Source: Luteibacter aegosomatissinici
GTDB taxonomy: Bacteria; Pseudomonadota; Gammaproteobacteria; Xanthomonadales; Rhodanobacteraceae
DNA length: 64,000 nt
Reading direction: 5' to 3'
Assembly (NCBI RefSeq): GCF_023078495.1
Contig: NZ_CP095742.1
Location: forward strand, 3,534,001 to 3,598,000
Shown piece by piece: positions 9,793 through 19,492 of this stretch; the first letter of the stretch is position 1, and every line of letters starts with the position of its first letter. The notes under the pieces were generated by a model. It was not told the DNA's origin. It did not search any database and saw only the letters and a program-made list of their open reading frames with translations. The position numbers were made by a program, and so were the translations under genes.

Positions 9793-11181
9793 TCAGGTGG
9801 CTGGCCCCAGGCTACCGATTAACGTTGGGATGAGCTCCGAGACCGTGGGGTGGATCGGCACCGCCCACTGGTAGGTGTCGATCGTGGCGCCCGCATTCAT
9901 CATGTCGAGCACGCCGTGGATCACTTCGTCGCCGCCAGTGCCCAGCACCGCGGCGCCAAGGATCTGACGGGTCTCGGCATCGGCCACCATGGACATGAAG
10001 CCCCAGGTTTCCCCCTTCTCGACGGCGCGCCCGATGCGCGTCATCGGCCGCTTGGCCACGAGGAGCGGCCGGCCGGTCTTGCGTGCCTGGGCCTCGGTCA
10101 GCCCCACCCGTCCCAACGGCGGATCCACATACAGGGCATAACCCAGGATACGTTCGCTCACCTTGCGATCCGCACCGTCGAGGAGGTTCGCGGCGACGAT
10201 CTCGTAGTCGTTCCAGGCCGTGTGGGTGAACGCCCCCTTGCCGTTGCAATCGCCCATGGCCCACACGCCCTCGGCCGTGGTCTTCAGGTGCTCGTCGACC
10301 TTGATGTACCCGCGCTCATCCACTGCCACGCCTGCCATGTCCAGCCCGAGGTCATCGGTATTCGGGCGGCGCCCCACGGCAAGCAGCACGTGCGATCCTT
10401 CCACTACCGGGGCGCCCTCGGTGCAATCCACCCCAACCGTCACCTTGTCGCCACGCTTACCCAGCCGGATACAGCATGCGCTCGTGCGCACCTCGATCCC
10501 TTCGGCCTCCAGAAAGGCACGAATCTCGGCGGACACGTCTTCATCTTCCTTGCCGACCAGTCGCGGCCCCATTTCGACCACCGTGACCTTCGCACCAAAG
10601 CGACGATACATCTGGGCGAACTCGAGCCCGATGTAGCTGCCACCCACCACGATCAGATGCTCTGGCAAGGTTTCCAGGGGGATGATGGTGCTGTTGGTCA
10701 GGTAATCGACCTGATCAAGCCCAGGAAAATCGGGCACATTGGCCCGCCCGCCGACGTTTAGAAACACCTGCCGCGCTTCGATGGTTTCCCCGTTCACCTC
10801 GAGCTTCCGCGGACCGGTGAACCTTGCATGCCCGCGAATGAGCGTGAGTCCCGGCATCGAAGCGAGCCAATCTTCGTTGCCCTTCCTCGAATCCAGAATC
10901 ACCTTGCGCGCCCGCGCCGCGGCAACGGGCAGGTTGAACCGCACGGGCCCGGGATCGGCCGCGTACTCGACGCCGTACTCGCTCCCCCGCCGCGCGACAT
11001 GGGCCGCGTAAGCGCTGGCCACCAGCGTCTTCGTCGGCTTGCACCCTGTATTTACGCAGGTGCCGCCCACCAGATGACGCTCAACGATGGCGACGGTTTG
11101 TCCTGCCCCCGTGAGCCTGGCCGCCAGTGCCGGGCCTGCCTGGCCCGCCCCCACGATGATGGCGTCAAACGTACGAGGCAT
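9793..11181 (-). CDS. Mercuric-reductase-like FAD-dependent disulfide oxidoreductase
   Basis: A 462-residue class I pyridine nucleotide-disulfide oxidoreductase. It has the FAD fold (DAIIVGAGQAGPALA), the redox disulfide Cys42/Cys47 in GGTCVNTGCKPTKTL, an NAD(P)-binding GGSYIGLEFAQ, the second FAD motif (WAMGDC), and the C-terminal His-Glu pair in HPTVSE. It resembles MerA-like flavoproteins but has neither the N-terminal heavy-metal-binding domain nor the C-terminal Cys pair needed for mercury. A general disulfide or quinone reductase is therefore more likely. The start is supported by AGGAG 6 bases upstream. No mer genes are nearby. Confidence 0.88.
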   Translation of the reverse strand: MPRTFDAIIVGAGQAGPALAARLTGAGQTVAIVERHLVGGTCVNTGCKPTKTLVASAYAAHVARRGSEYGVEYAADPGPVRFNLPVAAARARKVILDSRKGNEDWLASMPGLTLIRGHARFTGPRKLEVNGETIEARQVFLNVGGRANVPDFPGLDQVDYLTNSTIIPLETLPEHLIVVGGSYIGLEFAQMYRRFGAKVTVVEMGPRLVGKEDEDVSAEIRAFLEAEGIEVRTSACCIRLGKRGDKVTVGVDCTEGAPVVEGSHVLLAVGRRPNTDDLGLDMAGVAVDERGYIKVDEHLKTTAEGVWAMGDCNGKGAFTHTAWNDYEIVAANLLDGADRKVSERILGYALYVDPPLGRVGLTEAQARKTGRPLLVAKRPMTRIGRAVEKGETWGFMSMVADAETRQILGAAVLGTGGDEVIHGVLDMMNAGATIDTYQWAVPIHPTVSELIPTLIGSLGPAT

Positions 11182-11451
11182 GGTGCGCTCCTGCAGGTGG
11201 CATATCGGGTAGCTGGATCATGTCTGAATACACCCCGGCAAGATCGGCTGGCTTGCAAACGCGTACTTCGGGGAGGAACTCCCCCTAAGACTACAGCGTG
11301 TAAGGGATCGGCTAGAGAACGGCGCGGCGACGGCTGATAGAAACACATCGGCGTGAAACCATACAGTCAGTGTGTCGGGGCAGATCCGGCATTCCACAGC
11401 GCGCTCCTGCCCTCGCCGTGACCACCCACCGATCTCCAGAGCATCCTTCCC

Positions 11452-11895
11452 ATGACCCAACGCATCGTCAGCCGCAGCAAACGCCTTCGCAACCGTGGGT
11501 CACTTGGCATGGGTGCCCGATATCGTAGCGCGCATGATCAACATATTGAGACGCGTGTTCTTGATCTCGAAACGAGTGTCGGAGACATCCGACATCGTCT
11601 CACTCGAATCGAGACCACCTTAGGCCATGTTGCGACCGCTGAGTCGATGGCGCAGTTGTCGTCCGAACTGAGGCAGGCGATCGAAGCGCAGGGGACGCGC
11701 GCCGAAGGGATTCGTGCCGATCTGATCACCCGAATCGAAGGCTCCCGTTCCGACCTGACCAAGCACATCGAAGGCGTACGCTCCGAAATGACGGCCCACA
11801 TCGAAGGCGTACGCTCCGACCTCACGAAGTGGTTCGTTACGGTGGCGATGACCCTGGCGGCCGTGGCCTTTGCGGCGGCGAAATACACGCACTGA
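11452..11895 (+). CDS. Coiled-coil protein with hendecad repeats and C-terminal membrane anchor
   Basis: A 147-residue protein of unknown function. Residues 30-125 are predicted coiled coil by inspection. The last part has three 11-residue repeats (IEGSRSDLTKH, IEGVRSEMTAH, IEGVRSDLTKW), followed by a hydrophobic segment (WFVTVAMTLAAVAFAAAKY) that probably anchors the C-terminus in the membrane. The design recalls DUF1640/CCDC90-like anchored coiled coils, but I cannot assign a family. The first 20 residues are Arg-rich and less convincing, so ATG 11509 is an alternative start. It stops 10 bases before the 3' end of the oppositely oriented tRNA-Arg gene. Confidence 0.65.
   Translation: MTQRIVSRSKRLRNRGSLGMGARYRSAHDQHIETRVLDLETSVGDIRHRLTRIETTLGHVATAESMAQLSSELRQAIEAQGTRAEGIRADLITRIEGSRSDLTKHIEGVRSEMTAHIEGVRSDLTKWFVTVAMTLAAVAFAAAKYTH
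11734..11832 (+). repeat. Three tandem 33-bp coding repeats
   Basis: Three in-frame units begin at 11734, 11767 and 11800, each starting ATCGAAGGC. The second and third are close to identical at DNA level (ATCGAAGGCGTACGCTCCGA in both). Each unit encodes one 11-residue coiled-coil repeat, which suggests recent local duplication. Confidence 0.85.
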
Positions 11896-11905
11896 CGGCC
11901 TGAAA

Positions 11906-11982
11906 TGGTGACCCCGGCCCGATTCGAACGGGCGACCTTCCCCTTAGGAGGGGGACGCTCTATCCAGCTGAGCTACGGGGCC
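11906..11982 (-). tRNA. tRNA-Arg (anticodon CCT)
   Basis: The minus strand folds into a full 77-nt cloverleaf. It has a 7-bp acceptor stem beginning GGCCCCG, a D-stem GCTC/GAGC, an anticodon stem TCCCC/GGGGA with loop CTCCTAA (anticodon CCT), a T-arm GCCCG-TTCGAAT-CGGGC, and an encoded CCA. It reads the AGG codon. Confidence 0.96.
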
Positions 11983-12032
11983 TAAGGGCGCCAAGGATAA
12001 CGTCTACGCGCCTTGACGGCCAGAACTTGGGC

Positions 12033-13043
12033 CTAAACCCGATAGTACGCGCGATACCAGTCAACGAATTTCGCAACACCATCGCTCACGGGCACCTTCG
12101 GCCTATAGCCGAGCTCCTCACGCAGGTCAGTCACATCCGCTTCCGTGTCGGGGACATCACCGGCCTGCAGCGGCAGCAAATTCATGACGGCCTCACGGCC
12201 AAGGCACTTCTCAAGCGTCTTGATGTAGGTAAGCAGCTCGACGGGGTGCTCGTTGCCGATATTGAAGATGCGATAAGGCGCCACGCCACTCGTGGCCGGG
12301 TCCGGGGACATCGCATCCCACGCTTCATCGCGCTTGGCGGGGCTATCCAGCGCCAGCACGACACCCTCAACGATATCGTCGATGTACGTGAAGCTGCGTT
12401 TGTGATGGCCGTGGTTGAACACGTCGATGGGCTTGCCGTCGATGATGTTCTTCGTAAAGAGGAACAGCGCCATATCGGGACGGCCCCATGGCCCATACAC
12501 CGTGAAGAAACGCAGGCCCGTCGATGGAACGCCATAGAGGTGCGCATAACTGTGCGCCATCTGCTCGTTGGCCTTCTTGGTCGCGGCGTACAACGTCAGG
12601 GGGTGTTCGGTCGAGCGGTGCTCGGAGAACGGCATGTCGCGGTTCGCGCCATACACCGAACTGGTCGAAGCAAAGACGAGGTGCTGCACGTGGTGGTGGC
12701 GGCAGCCTTCGAGGATATGCAGGAAGCCGGTGACATTGCTCGCCACGTACACATGGGGGTTCTGTGCCGCATAGCGCACACCGGCCTGCGCGGCAAGGTG
12801 CACCACGCGCTCCGGCTTGTGCTCGGCAAACACGCGCTCCACCGCGTCGCGGTCGGCCAGGTCGGCCTGTACATGCGTGTACTTCGGGTGATCGCTGAAA
12901 CGCGCCAGCCGCGCCTGTTTCAGCGTCACGTCGTAATAATCGTTCATGCTGTCGAAGCCGATGACTTCGTCACCGCGCTCGAGCAGTTTCATGGCGACAT
13001 GGGAGCCGATGAAACCAGCCGTTCCCGTTACCAGTACTTTCAT
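12033..13043 (-). CDS. NAD-dependent UDP-glucuronate 4-epimerase-like protein
   Basis: A 336-residue extended short-chain dehydrogenase/reductase. It has the NAD-binding [12 protein letters not shown] at the N-terminus and the catalytic Tyr152/Lys156 in [11 protein letters not shown]. The [11 protein letters not shown] and [14 protein letters not shown] signatures are typical of enzymes that interconvert UDP-glucuronate and UDP-galacturonate. It follows a nucleotide-sugar 6-dehydrogenase by 61 bases on the same strand, so the two probably act in sequence to make UDP-uronic acids for a surface polysaccharide. Activity on N-acetylated UDP-uronates is an alternative, given the TviB-like partner. 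Confidence 0.88.
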   Translation of the reverse strand: MKVLVTGTAGFIGSHVAMKLLERGDEVIGFDSMNDYYDVTLKQARLARFSDHPKYTHVQADLADRDAVERVFAEHKPERVVHLAAQAGVRYAAQNPHVYVASNVTGFLHILEGCRHHHVQHLVFASTSSVYGANRDMPFSEHRSTEHPLTLYAATKKANEQMAHSYAHLYGVPSTGLRFFTVYGPWGRPDMALFLFTKNIIDGKPIDVFNHGHHKRSFTYIDDIVEGVVLALDSPAKRDEAWDAMSPDPATSGVAPYRIFNIGNEHPVELLTYIKTLEKCLGREAVMNLLPLQAGDVPDTEADVTDLREELGYRPKVPVSDGVAKFVDWYRAYYRV

Positions 13044-13104
13044 GCGTTAACGCCTTTGAATCGGATGCGAACGGCCGTCCCGTCGCGCGCAACGTACCTT
13101 AGCA

Positions 13105-14376
13105 TCACAGCCGTCCGTCGACGGCTTCCTTAGGTAATATGCCTTTGATGTCATAGACGACAGCCCGGCCATTGGCCAGCGCCCGAATGCCAGGGCCGCC
13201 CATCTGCCGGAACTCGTCATGCGCCACGGCCACGACGATGGCATCGTACTCACCCGCACCCGGGGCTTCCGCCAGTACAGGCAGGCCGTACTCGGCCATG
13301 CACTCGTCGGCGTTCGCCCAGGGATCGTAGACATCCACCCGGGCGCTGTAGCCCTCGAACTCACGCACCAGGTCGACCACCCGCGTATTGCGCAGGTCCG
13401 GGCAGTTCTCCTTGAACGTAAGCCCCAGGACGAGGATCCGGCTATCCCGGATGGCATGCCCCTTTCCGATCATCAACTTGATGACCTCACTGGCCACGTG
13501 GCTGCCCATGGCATCGTTGATGCGCCGGCAGGCCAGGAGAATATCGGGGAAATACCCGACGGCCTGGGCTTTCTGGATCAGGTAGTACGGATCCACGCCG
13601 ATGCAATGGCCGCCCACCAGCCCCGGCTTGAACGGCAGGAAGTTCCATTTGGTACCGGCGGCGGCCAGCACGTCCGTGGTATCGATCCCCAGCCGGTGGA
13701 AGATGAGCGCGAACTCGTTGATGAGCGCGATGTTGGCATCGCGCTGGGTGTTCTCGATGACTTTGGCGGCTTCCGCAACCTTCAATGAGGGCGCCTTATG
13801 TGTCCCCGCGCGGATGATCAGCCGGTATAGCTCATCGACGAAATCCGCCGTTTCGGGGGTAGAGCCCGAGGTGATCTTGGGGATGGTGACAAGGCGGCGC
13901 TCGCGATCGCCCGGATTGATGCGCTCAGGGCTGTAGCCCACGTGGAAATCCTGGTTGAACACCAGCCCGGAGGTGCGCTCCAGCGCGGGCACGCAGATTT
14001 CCTCAGTGGCACCGGGGTATACCGTCGATTCATAGATGACGGTGTCGCCACGGCGCAGCACGGTACCGATCGCCTCGCTTGCCCGTACCAGCGGCCCGAA
14101 ATCAGGCCGCTTATGTTCATCGACGGGCGTAGGCACGGTCACGATGTATACATTGGCGTCGACGATGTCGCCGATCTCCGCCGTCATCCGCAAATGCGTC
14201 GCCGCGCGGATATCGTCGGCCGACGTTTCCTGAGTGTGATCGTGCCCTTCGCGAAGGGCCGCAATCCGGCGGGCGTCGATATCGTAGCCCTGGGTCGGCA
14301 GGATCTTGCCGAATTCCACCGCCAGCGGCAGGCCGACATAGCCCAGGCCCACGACGGCGATCCTAACGTTGTTCAT
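13105..14376 (-). CDS. Nucleotide-sugar 6-dehydrogenase (TviB/WbpO-like)
   Basis: A 423-residue UDP-glucose/GDP-mannose dehydrogenase family enzyme. It has the N-terminal Rossmann motif (VVGLGYVGLPLA), the substrate-binding central helix, the catalytic Cys258 in GGHCIGVDPYYL, and a C-terminal domain with VLGLTFKENCPDLRNT. The pattern is closer to UDP-N-acetylhexosamine dehydrogenases such as TviB and WbpO than to UDP-glucose dehydrogenase. It oxidises C6 to a carboxylate in two NAD-dependent steps. Only the downstream epimerase accompanies it; no glycosyltransferases or export genes lie nearby. Confidence 0.88.
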   Translation of the reverse strand: MNNVRIAVVGLGYVGLPLAVEFGKILPTQGYDIDARRIAALREGHDHTQETSADDIRAATHLRMTAEIGDIVDANVYIVTVPTPVDEHKRPDFGPLVRASEAIGTVLRRGDTVIYESTVYPGATEEICVPALERTSGLVFNQDFHVGYSPERINPGDRERRLVTIPKITSGSTPETADFVDELYRLIIRAGTHKAPSLKVAEAAKVIENTQRDANIALINEFALIFHRLGIDTTDVLAAAGTKWNFLPFKPGLVGGHCIGVDPYYLIQKAQAVGYFPDILLACRRINDAMGSHVASEVIKLMIGKGHAIRDSRILVLGLTFKENCPDLRNTRVVDLVREFEGYSARVDVYDPWANADECMAEYGLPVLAEAPGAGEYDAIVVAVAHDEFRQMGGPGIRALANGRAVVYDIKGILPKEAVDGRL

Positions 14377-14495
14377 TGGCGCCCTGCCCCGCGGCGTGGG
14401 TCAAAGGGCGCCAGAGTACCTTCTCGTCCGGCGGTTTACGACATCACGCCGCGATGCAGGAGCGCGAAGCCCGCCACTGTCGGCCGGTGCACCGG

Positions 14496-14756
14496 TCAGC
14501 CGGCGGTCGAGAATCGCCGTGCTGGCAGCGGAGGGACCCGGCTGGGGCGTTTTGCATCGCTGCCGAACGGTCGCCATACCCCATCCGCCCCTTCTATCCC
14601 GATGCTGGCATCGCCCCCTTCGGCCGCCGCGCGGTTCACAGCCGTGCGCACGGCCTCATAGCGGGAGTCGCAGCGGGCCACGATCCGCCCATCCACACGG
14701 ACCGGCCAGCCCAGGTCGTCCTCGGGGAAATAGGGCACCTCGTACAGGTGGGTCAT
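14496..14756 (-). CDS. Small DUF2188-like hypothetical protein
   Basis: An 86-residue protein with a compact alpha-beta pattern: VRVDGRIVARCDSRYEAVRT, then GGDASIGIEGADGVWRPFG. The combination of a repeated basic/aromatic strand, a helix and a G-x-D-G-x-W turn resembles DUF2188-type proteins. The function is unknown. It lies alone between the sugar dehydrogenase and a divergent aldehyde dehydrogenase, and ends in a basic tail. Confidence 0.6.
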   Translation of the reverse strand: MTHLYEVPYFPEDDLGWPVRVDGRIVARCDSRYEAVRTAVNRAAAEGGDASIGIEGADGVWRPFGSDAKRPSRVPPLPARRFSTAG

Positions 14757-14960
14757 CGCAAAACTCCAGCGTAATCAACAATTACAGCCAAAGCATGCAC
14801 TTGCGTTCGTCATCGCAAGGTCACCGCAGGAACGTGCGGCATCGACGCGGCCGTGACATCCGTCCCGCGCTGCACAACAGGGGGTGAAGGGGGCGTTTGC
14901 TAGAATCCTCGTTTTCCCATGAGCCGGACACCCCGTCCGAGCCTCGTCACAGGAGCCATC

Positions 14961-16496
14961 ATGTCCGCCAAGATCCTCCAAGCGCTCGGCCTCAACGCCA
15001 CCGAGTCCGGCACCTACCTCGGCCGCGGCGAGTGGGCCGCCACGACCGATGCCGGCACGCTGTCGCCGACCAACCCGGCCACGGGCGAGGTCATTGCCAC
15101 GGTGAACGCCTCGAGCGCGGCGGACTACGAGACGATCGTGCAGCGCGCCCAGGAAGCGTTCGCCGTGTGGCGCACCACCCCGGCACCGCGGCGTGGTGAG
15201 GCAGTGCGCCTGTGTGGCGAAGCCCTGCGCAAGCACAAGGATGCACTGGGCTCCCTGGTCGCCCTGGAAATGGGCAAGATCAAGCCCGAGGGCGATGGCG
15301 AAGTGCAGGAGATGATCGACATCGCCGACTTTGCCGTCGGCCAGAGCCGCATGCTCTACGGCTACACCATGCACTCGGAACGCCCGGGCCACCGCATGTA
15401 CGAACAGTGGCACCCGGTGGGCCTGGTCGGCATCGTCAGTGCGTTCAACTTCCCGGTGGCGGTCTGGGCCTGGAACGCGTTCCTGGCCGCGATCTGCGGC
15501 GATATCTGCCTGTGGAAGCCGTCGCCGAAGACCCCGCTCTCGGCCATCGCCACCATGAAGATCTGCAACGAGGCGCTGAAAGAAGCCGGTTTCCCGGACA
15601 TTTTCTTCCTCTTCAACGACGCCGGCACGGCGCTGGCCGAGACGTTCGTTGACGACAAGCGCATCCCGCTGATCAGCTTCACCGGCTCCACCAAGGTGGG
15701 CCGCATGGTCGGCGAGCGCGTGTCGCGCCGCATGGGCCGCAGCCTGCTGGAGCTGGGCGGCAACAACGCCATCGTGCTCGACAAGTCGGCCGACCTGAAG
15801 CTCGCAATCCCCGCCATCGTGTTCGGCGCCGTCGGCACCGCCGGCCAGCGTTGCACCACCACGCGCCGCCTGATCGTGCACTCGTCGATCCACGATGCCG
15901 TGGTCGATACGCTGGTGAAGGCCTACGGCCAGGTGGAACAGAAGATCGGCGATCCCACCCTGGCGACGACCTTGATGGGCCCGCTGAACAGCCCCGAGGC
16001 CGTGCAGGCCTTCGTGGCCGCGGTCGACAAGGCCAAGGCGGCCGGTGGCAACGTCCGCACCGGCGGCAAGGCCCTGGCCGATCGCAAGGGCAACTTCGTG
16101 CTGCCGACCATCGTCACCGGCCTGAAGAACACCGATGACGTGGTCCAGACCGAGACCTTCGCCCCCATCCTGTACGTGATGCCGTTCGATACGCTGGACG
16201 AGGCCATCGCCATGCAGAATGCCGTGCCGCAAGGCCTGTCCTCGGCTATCTTCACCCAGGACCTGAAGGCGGCCGAGCAGTATCTCTCCGCGGCGGGTTC
16301 GGATTGCGGCATTGCCAACGTCAACATCGGCACCTCCGGCGCGGAAATCGGCGGCGCCTTCGGTGGCGAGAAGGAAACCGGTGGTGGTCGCGAGTCCGGC
16401 TCCGATGCCTGGAAGGTGTACATGCGCCGCCAGACCAACACCATCAATTACTCCGACGCACTGCCGCTGGCCCAGGGCATCAAGTTCGAGTTCTAA
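14961..16496 (+). CDS. amaB: ALDH7-family L-piperidine-6-carboxylate / aminoadipate-semialdehyde dehydrogenase
   Basis: A 511-residue aldehyde dehydrogenase of the ALDH7 (antiquitin) family. Glu264 is the general base in [12 protein letters not shown] and Cys298 is the nucleophile in [13 protein letters not shown]. The family-specific segments [18 protein letters not shown] and [22 protein letters not shown] are present. It oxidises alpha-aminoadipate semialdehyde in lysine (pipecolate) catabolism. The start ATG was chosen for the CAGGAG 6 bases upstream; the frame is open 14 codons further. A glutaryl-CoA dehydrogenase for the lower lysine pathway is encoded 12 kb away. Confidence 0.85.
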   Translation: MSAKILQALGLNATESGTYLGRGEWAATTDAGTLSPTNPATGEVIATVNASSAADYETIVQRAQEAFAVWRTTPAPRRGEAVRLCGEALRKHKDALGSLVALEMGKIKPEGDGEVQEMIDIADFAVGQSRMLYGYTMHSERPGHRMYEQWHPVGLVGIVSAFNFPVAVWAWNAFLAAICGDICLWKPSPKTPLSAIATMKICNEALKEAGFPDIFFLFNDAGTALAETFVDDKRIPLISFTGSTKVGRMVGERVSRRMGRSLLELGGNNAIVLDKSADLKLAIPAIVFGAVGTAGQRCTTTRRLIVHSSIHDAVVDTLVKAYGQVEQKIGDPTLATTLMGPLNSPEAVQAFVAAVDKAKAAGGNVRTGGKALADRKGNFVLPTIVTGLKNTDDVVQTETFAPILYVMPFDTLDEAIAMQNAVPQGLSSAIFTQDLKAAEQYLSAAGSDCGIANVNIGTSGAEIGGAFGGEKETGGGRESGSDAWKVYMRRQTNTINYSDALPLAQGIKFEF

Positions 16497-16513
16497 GCAC
16501 CCGAGGCAACGCC

Positions 16514-17281
16514 ATGGCCGACCTGCGCTCCACGGAACGATTCTCCGACCGCGTCGAGGACTATGTCCGCTACCGGCCGGATTACCCGAGGGCGCTGGTC
16601 GACTGGCTGCACGGCCTGGGCGTCAAGCACGACTGGGCCGTCGCTGACGTGGGCGCGGGCACCGGCATCTCGAGCAAGCTGTTCCTTGATGCCGGCCACC
16701 GCGTCACCGCCGTGGAACCTAACGCCGCCATGCGCGCCGCCGCCACGCAGTGGCTGGGCGCCGAGGGCCGTTTCCACGCCGTGGATGGCACCGCCGAAGC
16801 CACCGGCCTGGCGGATGGTTCCACCGACGTGGTAATCGCCGCGCAAGCCTTCCACTGGTTCGACCAGGCCAGGGTGCGCAAGGAATTCGCCCGCATCCTC
16901 TCCCCACGGGGACTGGTCGCCATTTTCTGGAATACGCGGCGCCTGGTGGGGACACCCTTCCTCGAAGGCTACGAACGCCTGCTGCACGAGTACGGCGTGG
17001 ATTACGTCAGCGTGGCCGAGCGCTATGCCGATGATGACGCCATGGCCCGCTGGTTTGGCCATGGCTACCGCGGCATGGCGTCGTTTCCCCATGGCCAGAA
17101 GCTCGATTACGACGCGCTGCAGGGCCGGCTCATGTCGTCCTCGTATGCGCCCAAACCGGGGCACCCCAACCACGAGCCGATGCTGGCCGCCCTGCGCTCG
17201 CTCTTCAACGCGACGCAGGACGACGGCACGGTCGATTTCGATTACGACACCCGCGTATTCGCGGGCCGCCCGGACGCCTGA
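16514..17281 (+). CDS. Class I SAM-dependent methyltransferase
   Basis: A 255-residue methyltransferase. The SAM-binding motif I is [19 protein letters not shown], followed by VEPNAAMR and the motif around AAQAFHWFD that is typical of the UbiE/Methyltransf_11 relatives. The substrate is unknown. It begins 17 bases after the ALDH7 stop, and its TGA overlaps the pyrD ATG by one base, so it is probably cotranscribed with both neighbours. Confidence 0.82.
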   Translation: MADLRSTERFSDRVEDYVRYRPDYPRALVDWLHGLGVKHDWAVADVGAGTGISSKLFLDAGHRVTAVEPNAAMRAAATQWLGAEGRFHAVDGTAEATGLADGSTDVVIAAQAFHWFDQARVRKEFARILSPRGLVAIFWNTRRLVGTPFLEGYERLLHEYGVDYVSVAERYADDDAMARWFGHGYRGMASFPHGQKLDYDALQGRLMSSSYAPKPGHPNHEPMLAALRSLFNATQDDGTVDFDYDTRVFAGRPDA

Positions 17282-18309
17282 TGTACGACCTGATCCGCCC
17301 CTTGCTGTTCAAGCTGGATGCCGAGACCGCCCACGGCCTCACGCTTTACGCCTCTGACGTGGCCCAACGCAGCGGCTTTTCCCACCTGGTGAACAAGCCG
17401 CCGGCCGATCTGCCGGTCACCGTGTTCGGCATCACGTTCCCCAACCCGGTAGGCCTTGCGGCCGGCCTGGACAAGAACGGCGAACACCTCGATGGCCTGG
17501 CCGCGCTGGGTTTCGGCTTCGTCGAGATCGGCACGGTCACGCCGCGCCCGCAGGCCGGCAATGACAAGCCGCGCATGTTCCGCCTGCCCGAGCACGAAGC
17601 CGTCATCAACCGGCTCGGCTTCAACAATGGCGGTATCGATGCGCTCGTACGCAACGTCGAGAAAGCCAGCTTCCGTGGCGTGCTCGGCATCAACATCGGA
17701 AAGAACAAGGACACGCCCAACGAGCGTGCCACCGACGATTACCTGGTGTGCCTGGAGCGGGCTTATCCGCTGGCAAGCTACATCACCGTGAACATCTCCT
17801 CGCCGAATACCCAGGGCCTGCGCGACCTGCAGGAAGAGGACACGCTGCGCCGCTTTATCGGCACGCTGCGCGATGCGCAGGAACGCCTTGCCGGCCAGCA
17901 TGGCAAGCGCAAGCCGATGCTGCTGAAGATCGCCCCCGACCTGACCGATGCCGAACTCGACGCCATCGCCGAAGTGCTTCTTGCATCAGGCATCGATGGC
18001 GTCATCTGCACCAACACCACGATTGATCGCGATCGCGTGGCGGGCCACCGCTTTGCGAATGAAATGGGTGGCCTGTCCGGCAAGCCGGTCTTCGAGAAAT
18101 CGACCGCGGTGCTGCGTGGCATGGCAAAACGCCTGGGTGGCCGCCTCCCTATTGTTGGCGTGGGCGGCATCCTGGATGGCGACGACGCCGCCACCAAGAT
18201 GGAGGCCGGTGCATCGCTGGTGCAGGTGTACTCCGGCCTCGTATACCGTGGCCCCAAACTGATCAACGAAGCGGTTGCGGAAATCCGCCGCCGTGGGATC
18301 CTCGCATGA
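17281..18309 (+). CDS. pyrD: Dihydroorotate dehydrogenase (quinone), class 2
   Basis: A 342-residue membrane-associated flavoenzyme that oxidises dihydroorotate to orotate in pyrimidine synthesis, passing electrons to quinone. The N-terminal helical extension ([20 protein letters not shown]) is characteristic of class 2. The catalytic Ser lies in [15 protein letters not shown], and the FMN phosphate-binding loop lies in [13 protein letters not shown]. It overlaps the methyltransferase stop by one base and murB by four (ATGA), so translation of the three is coupled. Confidence 0.97.
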   Translation: MYDLIRPLLFKLDAETAHGLTLYASDVAQRSGFSHLVNKPPADLPVTVFGITFPNPVGLAAGLDKNGEHLDGLAALGFGFVEIGTVTPRPQAGNDKPRMFRLPEHEAVINRLGFNNGGIDALVRNVEKASFRGVLGINIGKNKDTPNERATDDYLVCLERAYPLASYITVNISSPNTQGLRDLQEEDTLRRFIGTLRDAQERLAGQHGKRKPMLLKIAPDLTDAELDAIAEVLLASGIDGVICTNTTIDRDRVAGHRFANEMGGLSGKPVFEKSTAVLRGMAKRLGGRLPIVGVGGILDGDDAATKMEAGASLVQVYSGLVYRGPKLINEAVAEIRRRGILA

Positions 18310-19352
18310 CCCTGAACAACGCGCCCGTCGACATGGGCGGCTTCACCCTCACCTCCCACGCGCCCCTCGGCAGCCGCAATACGCTACGCGTGGATGCGCG
18401 TGCCAACCTGCTGGCCGAAGTACGCGATCCGCTGAAAATCCCGGAGATCCTCGCTTTCCCCGCCGTCAAAGGCGGCAAGGTGCTGGTGCTTGGGGAGGGC
18501 AGCAACATGCTGATCAAGGGCGACGTCGATGGCACCGTGCTAGCCATGGCCAATGCAGGCGTCGAAACGTTCCAGCGCGACGACCGGGTGCTGATCCGGG
18601 TCGCCGCGGGCGAACGCTGGGATGATTTCGTGCGCTGGTCGCTGGGCCAGGGCTACGCCGGGCTCGAGAACCTCATCCTGATTCCCGGCACCGTGGGCGC
18701 CGCCCCGATCCAGAACATCGGTGCGTACGGCGTGGAAGTAGCCGAGTTTGTCGACACCGTGGAAGCCTACGACACGCACGCCGGCGAATTCGTGGTGCTG
18801 GACAAGGCCGCGTGTGCTTTCTCGTACCGTGACTCCAGCTTCAAGCAACAGGCCGGCCGCTGGATCGTCGTCGCGGTGACCTTTGCCCTGCCCCGCGAAC
18901 GCCCGTTATCGCTCGACTATGCAGGCATCCGCGAAGAAGTGGAGAAGATGGGGATCACCCGGCCCACCCCGTACCACGTTGCCGAAGCGGTCGTGCGCCT
19001 GCGTTCGCGCAAGCTGCCCGATCCGGCCGTGATCGGTAATGCGGGCAGCTTCTTCAAGAATCCGGTGATCGGCCAGGCCCAGGCGGATGCCCTCGCGCTG
19101 GCCCATCCCGGCCTGCCGGTGTGGCCGCATGCCGGGGGCACCGCCAAGATCTCGGCGGGCTGGTTGATCGAAGCCGCCGGCTTCAAGGGCGAGCGCGATG
19201 GCGACGCCGGCATGTCCAACCGGCACGCGCTGGTGCTGGTGAACCATGGGAAAGCCACCGGCCCCCAACTGTGGGCGTTTGCCCAGAAAGTCATTGCGGG
19301 CGTGCAGGCCCGCTTCGGCATTACGCTCGAACCTGAACCACTGGTCATCTGA
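18306..19352 (+). CDS. murB: UDP-N-acetylenolpyruvoylglucosamine reductase
   Basis: A 348-residue FAD enzyme that reduces UDP-GlcNAc-enolpyruvate to UDP-MurNAc in peptidoglycan synthesis. The length fits type I MurB. The FAD-binding motif [10 protein letters not shown] and [20 protein letters not shown] are present, with the active-site segments GAYGVEV and FSYRDSSFK. The conserved [12 protein letters not shown] carries the proton-donating Ser, and [12 protein letters not shown] is near the C-terminus. It is translationally coupled to pyrD through ATGA. Confidence 0.96.
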   Translation: MTLNNAPVDMGGFTLTSHAPLGSRNTLRVDARANLLAEVRDPLKIPEILAFPAVKGGKVLVLGEGSNMLIKGDVDGTVLAMANAGVETFQRDDRVLIRVAAGERWDDFVRWSLGQGYAGLENLILIPGTVGAAPIQNIGAYGVEVAEFVDTVEAYDTHAGEFVVLDKAACAFSYRDSSFKQQAGRWIVVAVTFALPRERPLSLDYAGIREEVEKMGITRPTPYHVAEAVVRLRSRKLPDPAVIGNAGSFFKNPVIGQAQADALALAHPGLPVWPHAGGTAKISAGWLIEAAGFKGERDGDAGMSNRHALVLVNHGKATGPQLWAFAQKVIAGVQARFGITLEPEPLVI

Positions 19353-19406
19353 CTCCTACACGTATCGGGCACACAACAGCCGGGTGCGCAGGCGTAGCGC
19401 CCGTCG

Positions 19407-19458
19407 GTGTCATGACTGTGTCAAAGCACGGTCATAACCTCCCCGGGCGGCGTACCAT
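19407..19458 (+). promoter_or_regulatory. Three-repeat Pho box with -10 element upstream of ppk1
   Basis: Three 7-base repeats spaced exactly 11 bases apart, GTGTCAT (19407-19413), GTGTCAA (19418-19424) and CGGTCAT (19429-19435), match the PhoB direct-repeat pattern (CTGTCAT plus 4 bases, repeated). TACCAT (19453-19458) sits 17 bases after GGTCAT, so the last repeat takes the place of a -35 element, as in PhoB-activated promoters. The downstream gene makes polyphosphate, a known Pho-regulon function. Confidence 0.75.
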
Positions 19459-19492
19459 CGGGTACGTCGTGAACCGCGACGAGGACTGACGC

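Noticed and set aside
9793-11181. Assignment of the flavoprotein as a true mercuric reductase.
   Set aside because: The heavy-metal-associated domain and C-terminal vicinal Cys are absent, and no other mer gene is present.
11270-11284. Hairpin GGGGAG-GAA-CTCCCC in the 11182-11451 gap.
   Set aside because: It has a short stem with no T run and lies upstream of divergent genes, so it is not a terminator. No riboswitch-like structure was recognised.
11896-11982. tRNA-Arg as an attachment site for a genomic island.
   Set aside because: There is no integrase, no duplicated tRNA 3' end and no composition change on either side.
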